A stretch of 64,000 nucleotides of DNA, taken from the NCBI GenBank assembly GCA_022478985.1, contig JAKSZP010002653.1:1-64000 (forward strand). Direction: 5' to 3'. This document shows, one piece after another, positions 43,618-54,955 of this stretch. Position 1 is the stretch's first letter, and the number at the start of each line of letters is the position of its first letter. The translations under genes and the position numbers were made by a program. The notes below the pieces were generated by a model. That model did no database searches, was not told the DNA's origin, and saw only the letters and a list, made by a program, of their open reading frames with translations. The DNA is from Massospora cicadina (lineage: Eukaryota > Entomophthoromycota > Entomophthoromycetes > Entomophthorales > Entomophthoraceae).

Positions 43618-45769
43618 AAAATTTTCTGTGACCAATTGCTAAATCAGCACTTCAAAGTACATAAGGTGTTCAAAAAGCTTCACAAAAAGACATCACTATT
43701 TTAGGTAAATCAGTATATAGGAAAGACTTAGGTGCTAAGACATTGTCCTTTTCTTTTGTTGAATTGTAGATAATGGCAATATACATCCATTGAGTATTCA
43801 TGTTAGTTAAAATTCTCTCAATGTAATCATATATATATACTTTCTCTTTTGATGACATTTTAAGCTACTGGTATCATGAGCTTGTGTCTATTTATGGGGA
43901 GAATATGTTAATCACAGATAGTCTAATCTTATCAGCGAATAGGGGTAAGTGATATGAGGCCTTATTTGTAATGTTGACCAAATTATGGTAGAATGCAAGG
44001 CTCTGTTTGACTCATCTTTATATTTTCACAAACAGTACCATATAGACCCATGTAATCTATGATGGGAAAAAACTGTAATGAAGCAGTTTGTACTATTCTC
44101 CATCTACTAAGACTTTGGTCTCCCTATAATGGAAGATTAACTTAAGGCAAATCTGTGGGTAGTTTCCTGTGTTGATCTATTGTAACACTCCTTAAGTACA
44201 TTAAAAATCATGATTATATGTGTAAAGATAGATCTGTTTTTCAAAGAAAGCAAAAGTGAAAAGATTGCTTTTCATTTATATTTATACTGCTTTTTTTTAA
44301 GATCTCTGAAAATAAAGTCTATTCAGTGCAATATAAGCCAAACATATTTAATGTATTCAATCATTGAAGTTCTGGACCTCTTCAAATATAGACTATATGT
44401 AAGAATCTAATGACTTTAAGTTGGCAGACTGTCAGGGACTTCTTTTTCATACTCGCCATGATCCTCTATCTGACCCATTGCCAGAAAGGATAAAGGTGCT
44501 AACATGGTTATAAGCATGTTCAATAATAAGAAGTTATATCTCTCAATATATAGTTCTTTAAGTACTTTATTGTCTAGTCTAATAGTTTGCCTATTTGAAG
44601 TCCTATGGAAATTTTGATATCCTTGGCTGCTCTAGATGTATTCCCTTATTCTTACTAGTATAGTTAGATAAAGCATTGTATATCTTTTAGGTATAACTGT
44701 ATCTCACAGTAATGGTCCCATCCTTGTATGTAAAAGCTTATGAATGGTGTACTTTTCTTTCTTTCATTTCTATTTTCTGGCAAAATATATAAATACATAT
44801 GTGCTTGATGAAATTGACGTTTTTAGTCATATTTAAAACTACACCAAAATGCCTTAGGAAGGCAGCCCAATTTAATGTATAGTAATAATTTATGAATAGA
44901 ACATTTGTGGAGAAGCAATAACTATAGATTAACCATGGTATTAGTGATCAATACGCACCTTCATAGATTGTGATTATAGGTCCTGATGTGCCATATATAC
45001 ATTGTTTAATATCTAGATAGAAGATAGATTTATGAATTTTAGAGGACTATGTTAACAGGTGCTTCTATAAATATTGTTCCTACCCAGACTCTAGTAATAC
45101 ATATATATCATAAGCGCAATCATAAAATTAGAGTCTTAATCTACTTGTTAATTATCTAAACTAATGTTCTAGCATATATCCTTTACTACCTTGTTCTATT
45201 TTGGGGTTCTACATGTGTGATAAAATAGAAGGGAAGGACAAATTATCTTCAAATGATGATATTATATTGGCATATAGTACTGGTCTTTTAAGTCTACACT
45301 TATTTAATAGTTGTCTCTTATAAGATAAAAAATTAAGATTTCTATTCATTACTTCTTTCAGTTTAATCTAGTATGAAAGTTTACACATCCAAGATGATGG
45401 TATAAAATAATTAATTCATCTGGTGTGTCTCTACTATATCTAAATATCTCCTTTTCCTTGGCTTTTATCTGTGTAAAAGTTAACTTATTTTCTCATTGTG
45501 GAAAAGGAGTTTTTATAATTACTTTACTTGGCTTTTAGTTGTCCATTGTTTTTTGTTTTTTTCCTGCAGTAGTGTTTAGCAATTATGAAAAATCAACTTT
45601 ATAGTGATTTTTTACAAAAATGTAACAATTGATATGATTAAATAAAGAATTAGAAATTTTTATTTTCAATGAATATCTTGTTGCCCATCCCTGCAATTGT
45701 CTCAGTAGCTTCTCTTGAGGCTTTGTTAAATTTCCCTATACATTAATGTTTCTTAGATTATTTTCCCAT
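43618..45769. other. AT-rich decayed interval, no gene seen
   Basis: Stop-rich in all frames. A minus-strand string near 44690-44730 (DHYCEIQLYLKDIQCFI) faintly resembles the end of a copia-type reverse transcriptase (R.LRYLKGT region). That is not enough for a call. Confidence 0.3.
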
Positions 45770-45840
45770 GCATTGTTGGTTTAATGGTATAATGGCCGCC
45801 TGCCATGCTGCCGACACGTGTTCGATTCCTGGATAATGCA
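45770..45840 (+). tRNA. tRNA-Gly(GCC)-like gene, probably a pseudogene
   Basis: A 71 nt sequence with a 7 bp acceptor stem (GCATTGT with ATAATGC, one G-U pair) and a D-arm TGGTTTAATGGTATAAT that also serves as box A. The anticodon loop is CTGCCAT, giving anticodon GCC. The T-loop TTCGATT (box B GTTCGATTCC) is kept, and the end is GCA. A T7 run follows within 5 nt, as for a Pol III terminator. Against function are one mismatch in the anticodon stem, mismatches in the T-stem (ACGTG with CCTGG) and one in the D-stem. No intron is present. Confidence 0.6.
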
Positions 45841-47600
45841 TAATTTTTTTAACTTTGCATTGTATATTTTTCCAAGGGAACCGCCTTTGGTATTTCACAT
45901 AAGTTTGACACCTGGAGCATTATATTTTGCGTAGATGATCTATCATCCCAATATATGGTACATCTACTTGAACAACTAGTACTTTCAAGAAACATTTCTC
46001 TGATGTCTCAACAGCAGACGTCATTATGAAGTTTATATCAATATCCAATAGAAGTCAAGCCCAAACTAGCATATGGTCTTTATATGTATACTAATGAGTG
46101 AGTTACTCTTTTGTTCTTTTCACATCCAAATACTAATTAAGTAGCTTTCAAATATAACAATTTTAGATTTCTCAATTAGCTTAAACAACATGTTTTTGTA
46201 CAAGCATAAGGGCTAAATTATTCTACAATAAAATGCCATCTAGTCAGAACTCTTTACATCCAAATAAGATTTCAAGTGTATAGAATTACAGTGTACCGAT
46301 GCTTCAACACCAAGATAAAATTGAATAGAAATCTTATGCATTTTACTATCATTAGCATAAGAAGGCAATTTATAAACTTTATAAAAGTCATCTCCTTATG
46401 GATTTGCAAATTAAGAAGTTCTGGTCATAAACAATTGGAGTATTAATCACTGCTCTAAGAGTTTTACTGAGGTGAAGAAGTACAACCTGTGGTTAAATGC
46501 AAATAAACTTTGTTGTGAGGATGGGTGACATTTCTCTGCATTGGTTTATAACTTTTGTCATTTGAAGTGACATTTCCTCACTACTCTCATCTTAATTTAC
46601 TCTCAATTTCATTAAATCTCAACTATAAACTAGATTGAAAGAAATGACATTTAAGCTCTTAATTGGTTTTCTTACCATGCAATATAGTTCTCAACACTTC
46701 ATTAAAGTGATTTTCTTTGAATAAATTTAAACTTGAAATTTATCACTTGGTCATCCCACTTGTTGTCAGTATCAGTTAGTGTCCATAGTCTTTCATATTT
46801 TTGACCAAATAATTGACAGATCAACCTCCAAAGTATTTCATTGAAAGGGTAGCCATTCCACAAGGTTATTAGATACAGCGCCAGTGCTTCAATAATCTTT
46901 TAAGGCAAATTAGATTAAAATTTACATCTCAAGCCAAAAATTGCTATAGAAGTTCAGTGTTCTGATAACGTTATTCTTTCAAGAAATTAAATCTATAAGT
47001 TTATTCATCTTTAAATCAATAAAAAAGATTATGCTTAAGATGAAAATCATTATATACATCTTTAAGTCTGTCAATTACGTCAATAATTTAATATAATTTT
47101 GCAGATGTAGCCATTATTCAAATTGTGGTAATTTGATTAATTTACAAATTGCTATAATTCCATACTATATGAGTTTTGTTAATACACGTGCTTCTGTCAT
47201 TGTCATTTTAGGTCGAGATCCTGCGACGCAAGATCTTCTCTATTGCAGAAACCTTGTTATGATGTATGACATAATTCTTTAGTGATTTCCTTTAGATCAG
47301 TGACATTTTAATATATTAGGTGAAAAATCTTCTGTCTTAAAATACAACATTTTATAAAAATTATGGTTTTACTAGCCTCCTGTTGGTTAAAGCATTCAAG
47401 GGCTTTATATACATAGATCATTTTCTAAAACAATAGCTTAGACTTCTTTTAATGATATGAGTAAGTCATTTGAAAATAGTAAGTTGTTACCTTGCTGAAT
47501 CTTAGTACATTAGAATAGTCAGACCTTAATATTATATATTTCTTAAACATACATAACTTAGAAATTTAACAAGTGTATTAGAATAACAAGTTGTCTTGTA
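45841..47600. other. AT-rich interval, no gene seen
   Basis: Apart from the T-run just after the tRNA-like gene, no supported frame, repeat or RNA was found. It ends at the 3' tail of LINE D. Confidence 0.45.
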
Positions 47601-47849
47601 CTTTTTTTATTTATTTAAGGAAGGTCAACTAGGGGACAAGCACTTCCAATATAGTGGGGAAACTAATGAAATTTGAAAAAATTAAAGACACCCCAGAGGG
47701 TTCAAGGACCCTCTTGTTGTCTCCAGAATCACCAAGTTTAGGACGGTAGGGAATGGGGGTTATGCTGGCTTATTCTTGGATGCAACATGTGTGAAGGAAA
47801 GGATCAATCTTTAGTAACCATATGTGGAACCATGTGTTGATTGTCCTTC

Positions 47850-50800
47850 TGTTATGGGAGGTCATGTGTCAAAAAGCCATGCTTAAAATGTTCCAACATA
47901 TGGCAGTGGAAACGATTGTTAGCTTCTTTGATTGTAGGCGCTGCTCCTGTAAATGACTCCAGTACTCTTGTATGGATCATCCATAGTGCTATTGCTACTA
48001 TTAACGCCCTGAGGGATGGGTGGATGGGAGAGCCCATGTTTATAGCGAACATGTTCCTTGCTAGGCTGAATGGTTGCCCACTTTCTTGGCGAAATAGGCG
48101 CATAGCCTCTTTCCATACAGCCACTGATGTTGGGCATTATTCTAAGTGGTAGGCTAGGCTTCCATACTGATCACATATTGTACATGAGGTGTGGGTGGCA
48201 TTTGACCGTTCTGCTGTGTGGTATACTCTCCTCATTCATCTCCATACATGTGCTCTTATCCTGGGTTGGAGTAGTGGGTGATGTGTGTATCTCCATACTC
48301 TTCTTTGGGTATCCAGGTTGTAGGGTATGTCCATATGGTCCAGATAATCTATCCTGGATATGATATTTGGGCTTTTGCTTATTATATTGTCTATGACTAT
48401 TTGGTCATTGATTTCCTGTCTGTGAGTTAGCCTTGGGCTTCCTCGGTGGCTGGTTTGGCCACTTATGTGAATCTGCCACGTCACTCTTCCATGGCTAGGA
48501 GCATTTATTTGAAATGTGCATGAGTGCCGTGTGGTCCTGCAGCTGTAGGATAGGATGCCAAATACTTGATTAATGTGTTTGGGTGATCTGGGTTTCATAA
48601 TTGGAGTGCTTGTGCAAAGTTATCTTGCTGTTCTGACCCAATGTATATCTGGAAGATCTGGGCTAGTCACCTGAGCTATCCAGGATCCTAGTATATGGGT
48701 CGCTTGCTCTATGTAATTAGTAAGCCCCATAGCTCCATTCCTTCTAGAGCTAAATAGGGCTTCAAGGTGTACAGGGGGGTTGTGGTTAACCTGAGCCATC
48801 CTTGTAATAGGGCAAGATTGTATTGAAGAAGGACGGTGAGAAGGCAATTGCATGGGCTGTGAACCATAAGATTGATAGAATCATAGAGTTGGCTACCATG
48901 ACCCTTCCTGTTAAACCTGTTTGATGTCCATTTAAGGAGGCAATGCGTTTTGTTATTTTTGTCTAGGAGTTGATTTTCCATCATGGAGTTGACGCAACCT
49001 CCTGCTTCTAACCATACCCCCAAGTGACGGACAGGTCAAGCTGTTGGCTTAGTGGTGAAGGGAAGTTTCAGTGGGGTCATTGATGATTTTCGCCTCTTAT
49101 GTCTGGTGAGGAGCCTTGATGTTGTATTAATTTGTTGGCCCAGGGTAGATGGCATCCAATGGGTATGATATTTTCCCAGGAGTATGATTTCCGTTTTCTC
49201 AGTGTTAAGAGATGCGTTGCTTATGGCTGAGTAATCTTGTATTATCTTCTCAATTATGCAAGCGTCCTGATTGTTGGATATTCTAACACACAATCATCAG
49301 CGAAGGCCATCATTTTGACTAGTGGTTGGCCCTTGACATTGATTCCCTTGAGAAGTGTATTTGTATTCCGGATTAGAGGGTCCAAGCTAAAATTGTGAAG
49401 TAGAGGGCTTAAGGAGTCTCCTTGTTTGAGTCCTCTCTGTGGGATGACTGGGTTGATTAAAAAACCTACTCCCACACAGCCATGGTAGCAGACTCTGTGA
49501 ACATCATCACCCAGTTTATGAATCTACTTGGGAGTTTGAATTTTTGAAGGCATGCCCTAAGATAGGTCCAGTTCACCCTGTCATATGCCTTTTGTTGGTC
49601 TAAGAAGACAATAGCTCCAGAGGTTTTGGACTGGCAGACATTTGCAACTGTGTGGATGTTGTTTCATATGGATCTTCTTGGAACAAATCCATATTGTGAT
49701 GGGGATATCGCGTCATTTGCAATTTCTCCTAGTCGTTTGGCCATGATTTTTGTAAAAATTTTGGTATCTGTGTTGGTTAGGGAGATTGAGCGCCAGTTGG
49801 AGAGGTTTAGTCTGTCTCCTTTTTTGAATAAAGTGACATTGTAGGCTTCTTTGCCTCCAGGTAGGAGGCATGTGTCCATAGTACACTTATTCATTGAAGC
49901 TAAAAGAATGTTAGATATGTTAGTAAAATATTTTATGTAAAATTCATAGGGAATCCCATCAGGTCCAGGGCATTTCCATCTTGGTGCACCGCGTACTACT
50001 TCCCATAATTCCTCACGCAATACTAATTTGATTATATTGTTATTTTGGGTAGCAGTGTTGATATGTGCGCTTGTAAGGAATTTTTTGATTTTTTTCTGGT
50101 TTGACTGGTTCAGATTTATAAAAGTTTGTATAAAACCTGTGCACTTTAGTCATGACTTCTTTGGGTGTTTCCACTATGGATTTGTCTGGTCATCAGACCT
50201 GTGTGCAAGCTATCATATTTTTCTGGGCGTGAAATTGGCAGAAAAAATAGCTCAAGCAAGTTTCTCCATCTTTTATGTTTTTTTGATTTATAATGAACTC
50301 CAACTTAGTGTTGGTGTTTGCAGATCAGGGTGTTTAGCTTAGAAGAAACCTCCGCCCATTTGTGACCCCATCCAGGGCTGTACCCTGTGTGTGGGACGTT
50401 GTTTTCTAGGTGGTTGGTTTCTGCCAAGGTGTGCTTGATAATGGCTGAAGCTGCCCTGAGTCTTCTAGATGATGTATGTTTGATTTGTTGGGTTGTTGAT
50501 TTTTTGAAATTTTCCCATGTGGTTAGTGGGTCCAAGCAGAAAGGTGATTGAAAATCCCAGGTTAAGGATATTTCTTCCATCCAGGATAGAAATTCTGAGT
50601 CGACTAAACTTTCTGGGCGTATTCTGCACTATCTGGATTCTTGGGTACTTGGTTCTGCCAGTTTGTAGGACACCAAAACTAGCCAATGGTCAGAAAATTC
50701 AATTTTTGTAGTTTTAAATTTTTGAATTTGGTAACAGAAAATTATTGGTGCAGGTATCAGGTCTATCCATAACATAGAGATAAGTGCACCATTGTGTACA

Positions 50801-51362
50801 TGTGAGCGTGTCATGTTTTGTAGCAGGGGTAGTCTTTTTGGTAGCAGATCATATAATTCCAGGGTGGCCTTTAGTACGCGGAGTTCCACTTGCCCTTATG
50901 GTACCTCCATTGTGTATGGCCATCAGTCAGTATCTGGGTTAATCCAGCATTCATGTTTCCCATTATGAAAGTACTTGATGGTAAATTTAATTGTGTTAGA
51001 GCTGTTAAAATTCTCTTCAGTAAGGTGCACAGTTAAGTGCATACACACTGGCTATTGTGTGCACTTCAGTGTGCCATGAGAAGGTTACAGCGAGTACATG
51101 GCCATCCAGGAACTAATTTTTATTGATAAAGATAAAATTTTTGGTTTGCACATACTATCACCCCACAGAGTTGTGATTAAAACAATATAGTTGGGAGGAG
51201 CATTTTTTCCCATGCCTCCTCCTCTCCCTGTGGACAGTGGGCTTCCTGCACCGCCAGGATATCCAAAGGTGGGTTTTGTAGGAGACTCAACTTCTTGGCC
51301 TGGGACGTTAAGGCCTTGATTCCCACTATGTTCAGCGTCCCTATCTTTAATGAGATGCCCAA
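47850..51362 (-). pseudogene. D ORF2 (AP endonuclease + reverse transcriptase), degraded
   Basis: The first codon aligned with the B ORF2 ATG is TTG, followed by GISLKIGTLNIVGIKA and ILAVQEAHCPQG. Later motifs are SDHWLV (50700s), KCPGPDGIPYEFY, SNWRSISLTNTDTK, YGFVPRRSI, GLKQGDSLSPLLHNFSLDPL, and FADD at 49293-49304. The C-terminal region retains LDHMDIPYNLDTQRRVWRYTHHPLL, equivalent to B. Frameshifts occur throughout. It would have nicked DNA and copied element RNA; now dead. Confidence 0.8.
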
Positions 51363-51369
51363 TGTGCCT

Positions 51370-52796
51370 CAGCAGCGGTTAGCAGGACCCCCTGGCCCTA
51401 CTCCATCGCTCACATTACTCTCCAATGCACCTCTGCTGCAGAGAGCATAGCCATGAGTAGGAGTTGGGGGTATTATGCCCCTTTTGTTGCCGCTGTTTTC
51501 ACTCCTCTCTTGGCTTTGCTTTATTTCAATTTATCATTTTGGTGCACTTGTGTGCTCTTGTTGGACGCATTATTTTCTTGCGCATTCCATTGTTGTTTTT
51601 CCTTCCTGATTGGGTTATATTCTGCAATTTTGGGGGGTGCACTGAATCCCAGTTTTGCTGCATTCATTTCCAAAATTGGGTTCCACTAAATTCAATCTGT
51701 TTGGATTGTGTGTTTGGTTTTCCATGGGATTTGGTTGCTTCATTGATTTGAATTAATTCATGTCTTCCTGGATCTGTTCTGGTGATATGGATGATTCTGC
51801 TGAGGCCTTTGCCTTGGCCGCGGACAGCTTGCAAGCTTTTTTGGCCATTTTTCATTATTTAAGGGAAATTGGGTCAATTATTTTATATTGCCCATGTTTT
51901 CCCCATTTGAATGCTTGTGTTGTATCCGTGATTTTGGTGTGCTCTGAGTCATCTTCGCCCATTTCCTCCTCACAGAATTCCATTTATCTCAGGCCTTCTT
52001 TTATGGGGCAAGCATGAATCTTGTGCCCAAAGGGCTGGCAGTGGTTGCATATGGGAGGTGCGCTCTCCACTGTTGTGTGGAACAGCTGGGATTTTTCCCC
52101 ATCAATGGTGAAGGATGTGATGTGGGGGATTTTTATGATATCCTCCATTACCTCCTGGTTCTGGGAAATAATTTCAATTGCCTTCCCAGTGCTAAGGGTT
52201 GGCATCAGCTGGAATTTTTGCATCTCAAATTGTTTGAATTCTCCATAGGCTGCTAAGCCTTCTCAGAGATGTCTTTCAACTACTGTGCATGCCAGTGTGG
52301 CTTGGAAGGTAATTGAAAATTATGAAAATATCTTTGGATTCTGTTCAATGTGTGCATTTGGTCGATAACAAATGCTGTCCATCGGGAAGGTCAAGTACTA
52401 CTCTGACCTTCATTGCTTCATTCGCTTCTTCTGCAGTTTTGAACCCAAGGTCTACCCAACCTTTGTGGATAGTATGGGTTGTTAAGTACACTGCGCGTGG
52501 GAAAAATTTTATGTTGGGCTTTGCCAAACTTTTCCTACATTGTTGATGTTTCTACACACAAGAAAACTTGTATCCCGTGTTCCACCAATGACAGAGGTTG
52601 CAATTGGGATACTTCCATGTAACTGCAGTATTTTCCAAAAAATTTACAAAACCTGTGGGGGCACCACCTCAGGTTTTTTGTTTTTACTGATATTTTCATT
52701 TGTACCTGTGCGCTTGGTACCTTTGGGTGGTGCAAGTCTGGGTCCGCTGCCCTTTACCACGTTCACCCAACTCTTTGCTTTATTACTCATATTCAT
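51370..52796 (-). pseudogene. D ORF1 (RNA-binding-like, CCHC zinc knuckle), degraded
   Basis: The N-terminus reads MNMSNKAKSWVNVV then GPRLAPPKGTKR. It is followed by KGWVDLGFKTAEEANEA, FQLMPTLSTGKAIEI, and a perfect knuckle at 52012-52049 (CNHCQPFGHKIHAC). Order and spacing equal ORF1 of B1/B2. The SWVNV start is also seen in the LINE fragment at 160-742 (SWVKVASTKGP), which is therefore closer to D than to B. Several frame changes make it inactive. Confidence 0.78.
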
Positions 52797-52854
52797 CTCA
52801 CCTGGTATTTTTTAGTACTAGATGGTCCCAACCCAATTCATCTCACCTGGTATT
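52791..52854 (-). repeat. 26 bp micro-insertion of the LINE C 3' terminus with 19 bp TSD
   Basis: ATTCATCTCACCTGGTATT occurs at 52791-52809 and again at 52836-52854. The 26 bp between them reads, on the minus strand, GGTTGGGACCATCTAGTACT then AAAA, matching the 3' terminus of LINE C at 25541-25566 with one main difference (GGTTGTGACC there). A minimal LINE insertion within the 5' leader of LINE D is the best explanation. Confidence 0.75.
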
Positions 52855-53132
52855 GATTATCAAAATTGTGCTGTTTGAACTAAATAGTTTAACTAAAAGT
52901 AATATTAATTGGAAAGAAAAGTTGCACAATTTTTAAACATCTCTTTGTTTTACAAGACAACCAGTGTCAGCTTAAAGGTCACCACATAGATTTATATATT
53001 GCTTTTGGTAATCCCATTGGTGGTTTAAATTTTATAATTTTTTATAGTATCATCAATGTTGAGACAGTAACTATTAATCAACCATTCCATTAATTCTCTA
53101 ACTTGAGCTACGTTGACCATGGTAGATAATTT

Positions 53133-53150
53133 ATGATTAGATTTAAAGAG
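53133..53150 (+). repeat. Target-site duplication, left copy, of A4
   Basis: The 18 bp ATGATTAGATTTAAAGAG is repeated exactly after the A4 tail. Confidence 0.92.
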
Positions 53151-53920
53151 CAATGCTTGGACCAACATTCGTACCCAAGCAGCTGCCCATTCGCCCAATC
53201 CTACCCACTCAAATTTAAATGCCACTATTCCAGTGAACCAAAATCCATGAGATCTATTGGCTGAAACTGACGAATCAGGTAATATCCTTATTAGTAAGCA
53301 TACAGGTCAACCTCTCTGCAATGGCGATTATGGTTGGGCAGAATTTTTCCTTCCCAACTTTGATGAAACCCCTACCCCTCGCCATTTTGCTCCTCTACCC
53401 AATACAACCCCCTTCCAAAGTGACCACCAGCTCGCCTTAGCTGCGGTGGCCTCTCCTCATTGCCCAAAACTACGCACCGCGGTGGCCCAGTCAGTGGCTC
53501 AGCTTCCAGCATGGCCTGCCCACCATCTTCTTCCCCCTGACTTCCCTGAATCTCCCTGCAGTGACATCTCAAAATTATTTGATGATGCTGAAATTGCTGT
53601 TATAATGTCGCAACACTTGCTTCATTCAACCCTCAGCCAAAATCACCCGCCACAGTATCTCCCTTTTCACCCAACTTCCTGAAGCCCGCAAAGAAGCTGA
53701 AGTTCTCCTTGCAGCTTTTGTTGAGACACTTTCCCGTCATTATCTTGATGCAGAAGTGGAAAACTCCTACTACGCTGACCTCAGCCCCCACTATGCAGAT
53801 GCCCCAACGCCCTGGCTCTCTGCTCTGATCTGGTACTGCAACCAACACCCCTTGATTGAGGCGGGTCTTTCTGAAAACCAACCCCCCGACCCCTCCTCAC
53901 CCTCTGCCATGGTGGGTTAA
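53151..53920 (+). pseudogene. A4 C-terminal part of the family A protein
   Basis: Only the family-specific C-terminal part is present, without the RRM-like segments or knuckle. It reads AETDESGNILISKHTGQPL, then QSDHQLALAAVASPHCP, then across frame changes LSPHYADAPTPW and SAMVG with TAA. No start codon context is present, so it is a dead-on-arrival fragment. Its near identity to A1 confirms the A1 sequence of this region despite frameshifts in both. Confidence 0.8.
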
Positions 53921-54020
53921 GCAGTTTCTGCTTCCCACCTGGTTAGTAGTTTGTTTTGCCATTTTGAGTGTTGTGATTGGTACTGTCCGTCCCCTGGTCA
54001 GCGTACCTCGAATAAATCGA
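53151..54020 (+). mobile_element. A4: 5'-truncated family A element, young copy
   Basis: An 870 bp insertion with an exact 18 bp TSD. It equals the 3' part of A1 from AGAGCAATGCTTGG (2218 in A1) onward and ends TCCCCTGGTCAGCGTACC then TCGAATAAAT. Where I compared A1 and A4 by eye, roughly 6 of 100 bases differ. The 5' junction bases AGAG belong to both the target and the element, a microhomology usual for truncated target-primed insertions. Confidence 0.9.
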
Positions 54021-54038
54021 ATGATTAGATTTAAAGAG
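54021..54038 (+). repeat. Target-site duplication, right copy, of A4
   Basis: Second exact copy of ATGATTAGATTTAAAGAG. Confidence 0.92.
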
Positions 54039-54389
54039 CTCTATATGTCTAAAAAGTTGTAAGTTGACAATCTATAATCTATCATATGAATGAAATTAAA
54101 ATTAATATATGCTTTTCCTATCCATTGAACCCCAAAAATTTTCTTTATATTTATGATGGAATAAGACTATAAATTTTTAGTATCATAAAAAGTTTAAGTT
54201 ATAAAATGTTGTATATGTTTCAGATCTTTTCTCATATAATAATATAGTTTTGTAATGAGAATATTATAATAAATTAGTCTCTTTTTAACTTAGTTTGTTG
54301 GTCAAATTGCCCTACTGCACAGGTTTAGCATTAAATTTTAAGTAACAAATGAAGATTTATATCTTATTTATTTATTTTTTACATAAGAG
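54039..54389. other. AT-rich interval, no gene seen
   Basis: No supported frame or repeat between A4 and the 3' end of A5. Confidence 0.5.
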
Positions 54390-54955
54390 TATGAAACCAG
54401 AGATGACACAATTGAGGATGGAGGTGGCGATAATAATGGGATATGTCAAGACCCTTAAAACTCAGCTGTGATTGATAAAGCACTTCTTCTACCATGGCGG
54501 AGGGTAGAGAGGTCAGGTATGCATCACTGGGCTCTATGTTGAATAGGCGTATCAAAGCTAAGAGCAAGGAGTTAAGGCATCTGTTGGGTAAAAGATAGGT
54601 GAGTAGGTAGTTTTTGAATTTAACAATTTGTTCCTGGAGGAAGTCATCCATGAGATTGGCAACATGGTGCTTAGCTTGTATGCAGGTGTCAGGGAGCTGG
54701 TAAATTTCGTAATATTAGCTCATATTATCTGTGTGGATGGGAAAATTTCACCATGGCAGCAACATGTATGAAGATAGCAGTAGCATCTTTAACAAGGTTA
54801 ATGATTTCATTTCTCATTTCATGGGGGAATCTGTGAGGAACATGGGAGTGTGCAGCCCTTGTTTGAACTTTGTTACATATTTTACGCTGCTTCATGGAGA
54901 GAGAACTTTTTGTGAGGTATCTGAGGCCATGACAAGCTGATGGTCGCTATTGAAA

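Larger units (their letters stand above)
47601..52924 (-). mobile_element. D: old full-length LINE of the B group
   Basis: About 5.3 kb on the minus strand with the same order and lengths as B1/B2. The 5' end near 52924 reads GCAACTTTTCTTTCC. The 3' tail reads GCTTGTCCCCTAGTTGACC then TTCCTTAAATAAAT. Both ends are of B type but the body is much more diverged, with breaks in both ORFs. It therefore records an older activity of the same lineage. No clear TSD survives. A 26 bp micro-insertion of a LINE C end lies in its 5' leader. Confidence 0.82.

Noticed and set aside
44680..44740. String DHYCEIQLYLKDIQCFI reminiscent of the end of a copia reverse transcriptase.
   Set aside because: No other copia motif nearby; too short and stop-ridden to support a call.
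47580..52950. ACAAGTTGTCTTGTA left of LINE D against TTTTACAAGACAACC right of it, first taken as a TSD.
   Set aside because: The match is inverted, not direct, and the left sequence is self-complementary, so it cannot be a target-site duplication.
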